Part shown: positions 26,008 to 32,779 of the stretch, one piece after another
Numbering within the stretch: the first letter of the stretch is position 1
How the letters are laid out: every line of letters begins with the position of its first letter
Origin: an uncultured Sphingomonas sp.
GTDB taxonomy: Bacteria; Pseudomonadota; Alphaproteobacteria; Sphingomonadales; Sphingomonadaceae
Assembly: GCA_913777295.1 (NCBI GenBank)
Contig: CAJYRU010000421.1
Coordinates: 1-32,779 of the forward strand
Direction of reading: 5' to 3'
DNA length: 32,779 bases
Translations under genes and position numbers: made by a program
The notes under the pieces: model-generated
Database searches by the model: none
Seen by the model: only the letters and a program-made list of their open reading frames with translations
Told to the model about the DNA's origin: nothing

Positions 26008-28062
26008 ATGACCACGCACCCGTTCCATTCGATCCACAGCCATGGCCTGCTCCGCGTTGGGGCCTGCACCCCGCCCGCCCATGTCGGCGACCCCGCCGCC
26101 GGGGCACGCGCCGCGATCGATCTGGCACAACAGGGGCATGACGCGGGCGCAGACCTGCTGGTCTTCCCCGAACTGAACCTCACATCCTACGCGATCGACG
26201 ACCTGCACCTGCAGGACGCACTGTGCGATGCGACCGAGGCGGCACTGGCGGCGGTGGTCGCAGCCAGTGCCGACCTGCGCCCCGTGCTGCTGCTGGGCGC
26301 GGCGCTCCGGCGTAACGGACGGCTGTACAATTGCGCGGTGGCGGTTTCGCGCGGGCGCATCCTAGGGGTCGTGCCAAAGACCTATCTGCCAAATTACCGC
26401 GAATATTATGAGAAGCGCTGGTTCGCGCCCGGGGTCGGGCTGACCGGACTGACGATGACGCTGGGGGGTGAGGAGGTGCCGTTCGGGACCGACCTGCTGT
26501 TCGCCGCGCGCACGCTGCCCGATTTCATGTTCCATGCCGAAATCTGCGAGGATTTCTGGTCGCCCCTGCCCCCGTCCACCGCCGGGGCGATGGCCGGGGC
26601 ACTGGTGCTGTGCAACCTGTCGGCGTCCAACATCGTGATCGGCAAGGCGCGCGACCGCGAGATGCTGTGCGCTTCGCAATCGGCACGAACCGTCTCCGCC
26701 TATATCTACGCCGCGGCCGGCATCGGCGAAAGCACGACCGACCTGTCGTGGGACGGGCAGGGATCGGTCCATGAACTTGGTGAGTTGCTGGTCCAGTCCG
26801 ATCGGTTCGACCAGTCGGCGGGCATCGCCTTTGCCGATGTCGATTTGCAGCGGCTGCGGCTGGAGCGGATGCGCACCGGCACGTTCAACGATTGTGCGGC
26901 GGCCAGCGGCCATCCCGAAACGCGGTTCCGCCGGATCGATTTCGACCACGTGCCGGCGGAAGGCGACATCGGCCTGCTGCGCCCGGTACGGCGCTATCCG
27001 TTCGTGCCGAACACGCCCGATCGGCTGGACGACGACTGCTACGAAGCGTTCAACATTCAGGTCGAGGGCCTTCGCAAGCGGCTGGTCGCGTCGGGCACGA
27101 AGCGGCTGGTGATCGGCGTGTCGGGCGGGCTCGATTCCACCCATGCCCTGATCGTCGCGGCCAAGGCATTCGACCGTCTCGGCCGCCCGCGCACTGACAT
27201 ACTGGGCTTCACCATGCCCGGCTTTGCGACGGGCGAAGCGACGAAGGGCAATGCGTGGAAGCTGATGCGCGCGCTGGGCATTAGCGGTGACGAGATCGAC
27301 ATCCGCCGGGCGGCGCGCCAGATGCTCGGCGACATGGGACACCCCTTTGCCAGCGGCGAGCCGGTCTATGACGTGACGTTCGAAAATGTGCAGGCCGGGC
27401 TGCGCACCGACTATCTGTTCCGTCTGGCCAATCAGCGTGAGGCGCTCGTGCTGGGTACCGGCGACCTGTCGGAACTGGCGCTGGGCTGGTGTACCTATGG
27501 TGTCGGCGACCATATGAGCCATTACGGCGTCAACGCCGGCGTGCCCAAGACGCTGATCCAGTATCTCATCCGCTGGGCGATCCGCACGGACCAGTTCGAC
27601 CGCGATACCGATGCAGTTCTCGACGCGATCCTGAATACCGAGATTTCGCCGGAGCTGGTTCCCGCCAGTGCCGATGGCCGGATGCAGAGTACCGAGGATC
27701 GCGTCGGCCCCTATGCGCTGAACGATTTCTTCCTGCATCATATCGTCCGCTATGGGCAGTCGCCGTCGAAGGTCGCCTTTCTGTGCTGGCACGCGTGGCG
27801 CGATGCTGCCGCCGGGCGCTGGCCGATCGATTTCCCCGAAACGGCAAAGGGCGCCTACGACCTGCCGACCATTGCGAAATGGCTGGAGAAATTCCTGTGG
27901 CGCTTTTTCCAGACGAGCCAGTTCAAGCGGTCGGCGCTGCCCAACGGACCGAAGGTGTCGGCCGGCGGGGCGCTGTCGCCGCGTGGCGACTGGCGCGCGC
28001 CGTCCGATGGGGTGGCGACGGCGTGGGTCGAGGAGCTGCAGGCGAACCTTCCGCCGCTTTGA
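26008..28062 (+). CDS. nadE: Glutamine-dependent NAD(+) synthase
   Basis: 684 aa; N-terminal nitrilase domain (LLVFPELNLTSYAIDDL, VVPKTYLPNYREYYEKRWF, AEICEDFWSPLPPS) and C-terminal NAD synthase (VIGVSGGLDSTHALIVAAKA, GTGDLSELALGWCTYGVGDHMSHYGVNAGVPKTLIQYLIRW). Confidence 0.97.
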   Translation: MTTHPFHSIHSHGLLRVGACTPPAHVGDPAAGARAAIDLAQQGHDAGADLLVFPELNLTSYAIDDLHLQDALCDATEAALAAVVAASADLRPVLLLGAALRRNGRLYNCAVAVSRGRILGVVPKTYLPNYREYYEKRWFAPGVGLTGLTMTLGGEEVPFGTDLLFAARTLPDFMFHAEICEDFWSPLPPSTAGAMAGALVLCNLSASNIVIGKARDREMLCASQSARTVSAYIYAAAGIGESTTDLSWDGQGSVHELGELLVQSDRFDQSAGIAFADVDLQRLRLERMRTGTFNDCAAASGHPETRFRRIDFDHVPAEGDIGLLRPVRRYPFVPNTPDRLDDDCYEAFNIQVEGLRKRLVASGTKRLVIGVSGGLDSTHALIVAAKAFDRLGRPRTDILGFTMPGFATGEATKGNAWKLMRALGISGDEIDIRRAARQMLGDMGHPFASGEPVYDVTFENVQAGLRTDYLFRLANQREALVLGTGDLSELALGWCTYGVGDHMSHYGVNAGVPKTLIQYLIRWAIRTDQFDRDTDAVLDAILNTEISPELVPASADGRMQSTEDRVGPYALNDFFLHHIVRYGQSPSKVAFLCWHAWRDAAAGRWPIDFPETAKGAYDLPTIAKWLEKFLWRFFQTSQFKRSALPNGPKVSAGGALSPRGDWRAPSDGVATAWVEELQANLPPL

Positions 28063-28096
28063 GGGTTCCACTTCGCCATCGAAAAGACGTCATTCT

Positions 28097-28162
28097 AGCG
28101 AAGGCTGGGATCTCCCCCGTGACAGGACGGGAGATGAGCCGCTCGAGGCCCCAGCCTGCGCT
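28097..28162. repeat. Nested intergenic inverted repeat (REP-like or bidirectional terminator candidate)
   Basis: Outer arms agcgaaggctggga (28097-28110) and ccccagcctgcgct (28149-28162) with one mismatch in the stem; inner arms atctccc/gggagat. Lies between convergent nadE and the MpaB-family gene. Confidence 0.65.
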
Positions 28163-28193
28163 GCGGCGACGCTTTAGCGACCAGGGGCAATCC

Positions 28194-29051
28194 CTACCCC
28201 TGCGCCCGCGCCGTCTTTTCCGACGCCGACCCGCCCAATGCCCAGCGCAGCATCCGCGCCATGCCCTGCGCGCCGGCACGTACCCCCATCGGCGCGCTGC
28301 TGCGGAGTGCCAGCATCGCCCGCGCCCAGGGGGGCAACAGGTCGATCGCCGCAGCGGTATTGAGCGCGCCGAACCCCTTCAGCAGCGGATTGGGCAGCGG
28401 CTGGAGGAGCAGCGCGTCGCGGACCGTCCGGGTCCGATCGTCACAGCGCAGTTCGCTTCGAACCGCCCGCAGCCACGCATCCACCGCTGCCCGGCTGTCG
28501 GGCACGTCCCGCGCGCCCAGCCGCTCGGCGACCACGACATTCTCGGCGAAATACCGGTCCTGATCGGCTCGCGACAGGTGCGGGTCATGATAGCGCATAT
28601 ACGCTCGCAGGAACGAGTCCGTCTCCGCGACATGGACCCAGGTCAGCAGATGCGGATCATTCGCGTCATAGGGCGTGCCATCGGGCAAGACGCCGTGAAC
28701 CCGGTCGTGGATATGGCGGACATGGGCGATCAGCCGTTCCGCCTCCGCCGTGCTGCCATAGGTCGTGGCAGCGATGAACTGCGCGGTGCGCTTCAACCGG
28801 CCGAGCATGTCGTGGCGAAAGTTGCTGTGGTCCCACACCCCGGCCAGCGCGCCGGGATGCAGCATCTGCAGCAGCAGCGCGGTCGTCCCGCCGATCATCA
28901 TCGACGAAAAATCGCCATGCACCCGCCAGCTGACCGACGCCGGCCCGAACAGCCCGTCATCACCGGGCGGCCGCCGCAGGTCGATCGCGCCGTCGCCGGC
29001 TCCGGTGAGGCGACGGACCTGGCCGGCGATTGTCTGGCGAATGGGGTTCAT
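28194..29051 (-). CDS. Oxygenase MpaB family protein (DUF2236)
   Basis: 285 aa; [80 protein letters not shown]...[20 protein letters not shown] is typical DUF2236. Confidence 0.92.
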   Translation of the reverse strand: MNPIRQTIAGQVRRLTGAGDGAIDLRRPPGDDGLFGPASVSWRVHGDFSSMMIGGTTALLLQMLHPGALAGVWDHSNFRHDMLGRLKRTAQFIAATTYGSTAEAERLIAHVRHIHDRVHGVLPDGTPYDANDPHLLTWVHVAETDSFLRAYMRYHDPHLSRADQDRYFAENVVVAERLGARDVPDSRAAVDAWLRAVRSELRCDDRTRTVRDALLLQPLPNPLLKGFGALNTAAAIDLLPPWARAMLALRSSAPMGVRAGAQGMARMLRWALGGSASEKTARAQG

Positions 29052-29154
29052 GGGGCGGAAACGTATGGAGCGCGGCAGCGGGTCCGATCGTTACGGAACC
29101 AAATCGCTCGTTCGCGACCTTTGTCGCCACGTCCTCGAACCGACAGGTCTGTTC

Positions 29155-30792
29155 ATGTCCTCACCCCCCAGCCCGGAAAAGCCGCTCGACATCGCGCAGC
29201 GCCAGGCGGCGATGTCGGGCCGGGAAATGCACGATCCGGGCAACGGCATCTTCTTCGCCGCGGTAAAGACGACGCGGATGCCGATGATCGTGACCGACCC
29301 CAATCTGCCTGACGACCCGATCATCTTTGCGAACCCGGCGTTCCTGAACATGACGGGCTATGATGCCGACGAGGTGCTGGGGCGCAATTGCCGCTTCCTG
29401 CAGGGGGCCGACACCGACCGCGACACCGTGGCGGAAATCGGACGGGCGATCCGAGAACAGCGCGAAACGTCGGTGGAGATCATCAATTACAAGAAGAATG
29501 GCAGCGCCTTCTGGAACGCGCTGTTCATCTCGCCGGTGTTCGATGGCGATGGGCGGCTGCGCTATCATTTCGCGTCGCAGCTGGACGTGACGCGCCGCCG
29601 CGATGCCGAGGAAGCGTTGCGCCAGGCGCAGAAGATGGAAGCGGTCGGACAGCTGACCGGCGGCATCGCGCATGACTTCAATAACCTGCTGACCGTGATC
29701 CAAGGGTTCACCGACGTCCTGCTGAACCAGATCGAACGCGGCGACGACCGGCCGCTTGCCCCCGACCGCGCCCGCCGGTCGCTGCGCGCGGTCATGGAGG
29801 CGGCCGATCGTGGCGCGGAACTGACGCAGCAGCTGTTGGCCTTTTCCCGGCGGCAGAAGCTGTCCGGACGGGTCACGAATGTCGACGACCTCATCCGGGC
29901 GCTGCTGCCCATGCTGAACCGGACGGTCGGCGACGCATCGATCACGATCGAATTCGAACCCTGTGGCGAACATTGCAACGCCCGGATCGACCCGGTGCAG
30001 GCCGAGGCGGCAATCATCGGCATCGTGATGAATGCCCGCGACGCGATGCCCGATGGCGGCACGATCACCCTTTCGGCCGAGCACGTCACGCTGGACGGTA
30101 CCGACCGCCGCTATGGCGACAAGCTGAGCGGCAAGTTCGTCGCGCTGTCGATCGCCGATACCGGCACCGGCATGTCGGAGGAGGTCCGCGCCCGCGTGAC
30201 CGAACCGTTCTTCACGACCAAGGATCAGGGCAAGGGCACGGGCCTCGGCCTGTCGATGGTCTATGGTTTCATGAAGCAGTCCGATGGTGCCCTTCACATC
30301 GAATCGCATGAAGGCAGCGGAACGACCGTTTGCCTGCTGTTCCCCGCAGCCAGCACGGTCGCCGAACCGATCCGGCAGCAGCGCGCGCGCAGCGACATCG
30401 ACATGGAGGGCGACGAAACCGTGTTGATCGTCGAGGACCAACGCGACGTCGGCGATCTGGCCGAGGCGATCCTGAAGGATTTCGGCTATGGCGTGCTGCG
30501 CGCGAACAATGGCCCGGAAGCGATCACGGTGCTGGAAAGCGATGCCGCGATCGACCTGTTGTTCACCGATCTGATTATGCCCGGCGGCATGAACGGCGTG
30601 ATGGTCGCCCGCAAGGCGCGGCGGATGCGCCCGCGGCTGAAGGTGTTGCTGACCACCGGCTATGCCGAGGCATCGATCGAACGGGTCGACGCGCGCGGAA
30701 CCGAATTCGACCTCATCGGCAAACCCTATAAGCGGGTCGATCTGGCCATGCGCGTCCGGCAGGTGCTCGATGGCCCGACCGGTACCGGTTGA
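29155..30792 (+). CDS. LOV-domain (blue-light) hybrid histidine kinase: LOV/PAS - HisKA - HATPase - REC
   Basis: From the ATG at 29155: [69 protein letters not shown] ([11 protein letters not shown] with photoactive Cys); [73 protein letters not shown]...[14 protein letters not shown]...IGKPYK. Confidence 0.95.
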   Translation: MSSPPSPEKPLDIAQRQAAMSGREMHDPGNGIFFAAVKTTRMPMIVTDPNLPDDPIIFANPAFLNMTGYDADEVLGRNCRFLQGADTDRDTVAEIGRAIREQRETSVEIINYKKNGSAFWNALFISPVFDGDGRLRYHFASQLDVTRRRDAEEALRQAQKMEAVGQLTGGIAHDFNNLLTVIQGFTDVLLNQIERGDDRPLAPDRARRSLRAVMEAADRGAELTQQLLAFSRRQKLSGRVTNVDDLIRALLPMLNRTVGDASITIEFEPCGEHCNARIDPVQAEAAIIGIVMNARDAMPDGGTITLSAEHVTLDGTDRRYGDKLSGKFVALSIADTGTGMSEEVRARVTEPFFTTKDQGKGTGLGLSMVYGFMKQSDGALHIESHEGSGTTVCLLFPAASTVAEPIRQQRARSDIDMEGDETVLIVEDQRDVGDLAEAILKDFGYGVLRANNGPEAITVLESDAAIDLLFTDLIMPGGMNGVMVARKARRMRPRLKVLLTTGYAEASIERVDARGTEFDLIGKPYKRVDLAMRVRQVLDGPTGTG

Positions 30793-30856
30793 TGATCGGC
30801 GTGTTCGGTTATAGTGCAGTACCTTCCCGCCACGATCCCCATCGCCGGGCAGCCAT

Positions 30857-32779
30857 ATGACGACGAAAGGGCTCCGCTTGGCGACCAGTGCAAATGCCCA
30901 GGATAGCGGGTTGGTGACATCGCCATCCGACCTGGGACATGACCTGACGATCTGCGATCGCGAACCGATCCATATGCCGGGCGCGATCCAGCCGCACGGC
31001 GTGTTGCTGATCGTCGAGCCGATCGACGGCACGATCGTCGGCGGCGCGGGTGACGTGCCGGCACTGCTCGGCGCACAATGGCTGGGCGGATCGGTCCGCG
31101 CCCTGATCGGCGATGCCGGGCTGGCGGTGCTGCGCTCGACCGTCAGCGGGCCGGTAATGCTGACCCCCGTCGTCCCGCAACCGATGTCGATCGTCGCCAG
31201 TCGCGAGGGACGGTTCTGGCTGATCGAACTGGAACCCAGCGCGCCGGGCGAACCGGGCACCGACGACGCGCTGGCATGGATCGAACATGGCGGAGAGGAA
31301 TTTTCGCGATCGGCCGATCTGGACGACCTGACCGCGCGGGCGGCGACGATCTTCTCGCGGCTGACCGGGTTCGACCGGGTGATGATCTACCGATTCCTCG
31401 ACGATGATTCGGGGAAGGTGGTGGCCGAACGCCATGCCCCCGACATGGACGGGTTCCTGAACCACCATTTCCCGGCGTCAGACATTCCGCGTCAGGCACG
31501 CGCGCTGTACGTCCGCAACCGCGTCCGGGTGATCCCCGATGCATCCTATGTCCCGGCGCCGATCATCGGCATCGACCCCGCGCTGGTCGACATGGACCTC
31601 AGCAATGTCGGCGTTCGTGCCGTATCGCCGATCCACGTCCAATATCTGAAGAATATGGGCGTCGCCGCATCGGCGTCGGTCTCGATCGTCAAGGACGGCA
31701 TATTGTGGGGGCTGGTCGCGTGCCATCATCGCACCCCGCGCAGCCTGTCCTATCTGCAGCGCAAGACCTGCGAACTGATCGCGGCGTCGTTCGCGCAACA
31801 GGTCGGCGCCAAGGAAGAGGCGGCAGAATATCGCGAACGCCTGCGTCTGCGCACTGCCGAGGATGCGCTGGCACAGCGTCTGGCGCAGGAATATGACCCC
31901 GAACAGATGTCGGCGCTGATCGCCAGCGACCTTCAGCGGCTGCTCCATGCCGATGGCTTCGTACTCCAGCGGGGGCCGAAGCTGCATTCGAGCGGCCATG
32001 TACCGCCCGCGGATGCTGTTGCCGACATCCTGCAATGGGTCCGGACGCAGGGCAGCATCCTGCTGCAGACCGCCGCGCTGGAACAACGGTTGCCGGCCGC
32101 GCGTGCCTATCGCGACCTCGCCAGCGGACTGCTCGCCATCACCCTGTCGGCGGACGAGCCGGTCGTGCTGCTGTGGTTCCGGGCAGAGACGCTGCAGACG
32201 ATCCAATGGGCCGGTAACCCGCACAAGGCGGTTGGGCAGGCGACGGACCAGCCGCTGAGCCCCCGCGCCTCCTTCGCTGCGTGGAGCGAGGAAATCCGCG
32301 GACGCGCCAGGCCGTGGAGCGCGGCGGAGACCGAGGCGGCGCACCGCCTGTCGCGGCTGTTGTTCGACGTGCGGCAGCGCCGCCGAATCGGCGAGTTGAA
32401 CCGGGAACTGACCCGCGCCGTCAGCGACAAGGACGCGCTACTCGCGCAGCAGGAAACGCTCATCAAGGAAGTGAACCACCGGGTGCAGAACAGCCTGCAG
32501 CTAGTCGTCGCATTCCTGGCGATGCAGGCCCATGCCGAAAATGATGAGACGCTGACCCGCCATCTGGGCGAGGCGCAGCGGCGATTGTCCGCGGTCGCGC
32601 TGGTCCATCGCCGGCTCTATTCAGATGACACGGTGACGGTCATCGATCTCGGCCGCTATATCGAGGACCTGTTGGCCGAGATGCAGTCGTCGATGGGTGC
32701 CGAATGGACCGGGCGGCTGACCATGGACCTGGCGCCGCTGCTCATCACCGCCGATGCCGCGGTGCAGATCGGGCTGGTG
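30857..32779 (+). CDS. Bacteriophytochrome (PAS-GAF-PHY) sensor kinase with HisKA_2-type dimerization domain, partial: C-terminus runs off the right edge
   Basis: Manual translation from the ATG at 30857, open to 32779: LTICDREPIHMPGAIQPHGVLL (N-terminal Cys in the chromophore-attachment context), NHHFPASDIPRQARALYVRNRVRVIPD, VRAVSPIHVQYLKNMGVAASASVSIVKDGILWGLVACHH, PHY WFRAETLQTIQWAGNPHK and PRASFAAWSEEIRGRARPWS, then LIKEVNHRVQNSLQLVVAFLAMQA. Absent from the ORF track because it has no stop in the window. Confidence 0.95.
   Translation, partial: MTTKGLRLATSANAQDSGLVTSPSDLGHDLTICDREPIHMPGAIQPHGVLLIVEPIDGTIVGGAGDVPALLGAQWLGGSVRALIGDAGLAVLRSTVSGPVMLTPVVPQPMSIVASREGRFWLIELEPSAPGEPGTDDALAWIEHGGEEFSRSADLDDLTARAATIFSRLTGFDRVMIYRFLDDDSGKVVAERHAPDMDGFLNHHFPASDIPRQARALYVRNRVRVIPDASYVPAPIIGIDPALVDMDLSNVGVRAVSPIHVQYLKNMGVAASASVSIVKDGILWGLVACHHRTPRSLSYLQRKTCELIAASFAQQVGAKEEAAEYRERLRLRTAEDALAQRLAQEYDPEQMSALIASDLQRLLHADGFVLQRGPKLHSSGHVPPADAVADILQWVRTQGSILLQTAALEQRLPAARAYRDLASGLLAITLSADEPVVLLWFRAETLQTIQWAGNPHKAVGQATDQPLSPRASFAAWSEEIRGRARPWSAAETEAAHRLSRLLFDVRQRRRIGELNRELTRAVSDKDALLAQQETLIKEVNHRVQNSLQLVVAFLAMQAHAENDETLTRHLGEAQRRLSAVALVHRRLYSDDTVTVIDLGRYIEDLLAEMQSSMGAEWTGRLTMDLAPLLITADAAVQIGLV

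Noticed and set aside
26362-28071. 569 aa minus-strand ORF
   Set aside because: Antisense to nadE; shadow ORF.
27489-29312. 607 aa plus-strand ORF
   Set aside because: Out of frame with nadE and antisense to the MpaB-family gene; it bridges unrelated genes and is shadow coding.
30778-30789. 12-bp palindrome ACCGGTACCGGT at the end of the LOV kinase gene
   Set aside because: Falls in the last codons of the ORF (GPTGTG*); short palindromes of this composition are expected in such GC-rich DNA and no regulatory context is evident.
29161-31260. 699 aa minus-strand ORF
   Set aside because: Antisense to the LOV kinase and the start of the phytochrome; no motif.
1-32779. CRISPR arrays, tRNA/rRNA genes, IS elements, prophage or toxin-antitoxin modules
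   Set aside because: None seen: no regularly spaced repeats, no transposase or integrase-like proteins and no tRNA-like cloverleaf noticed by eye. A tRNAscan/Infernal run would be needed to exclude small RNAs.

Overview
High-GC alphaproteobacterial chromosome segment, most likely a sphingomonad (inferred from gene content and protein sequence style; no database search was run). It is gene-dense. From left to right: tamB (runs off the left edge) and tamA on the minus strand; a YihY/BrkB membrane protein; a MarR regulator divergent from a coupled pair encoding a YqcI/YcgG (GntA/DcsA-like) heme N-hydroxylase-family protein and a DUF1989/urea-carboxylase-associated protein; a prepilin peptidase; a thiolase; a ydeP-fdhD-mobA molybdoenzyme set that runs, with overlapping start/stop codons, into a chemosensory cluster (cheW-cheR/TPR-cheW-mcp-cheA/REC-cheB) ending in two hybrid histidine kinases; a lipoprotein; two head-to-head L,D-transpeptidases of different families; NAD+ synthase; an MpaB/DUF2236 protein; a LOV-domain blue-light hybrid kinase; and a bacteriophytochrome HisKA_2-type kinase that runs off the right edge. 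The best candidates for under-described biology are (1) the Wsp/Che3-like chemosensory array whose apparent outputs are two hybrid kinases instead of CheY or a GGDEF protein, co-directional and overlapping with a molybdoenzyme module, and (2) the two-gene N-hydroxylase + DUF1989 operon, possibly involved in guanidine or N-hydroxyguanidine metabolism. tamB and the bacteriophytochrome are missing from the supplied ORF track because they are open at the window edges; I translated them by eye.
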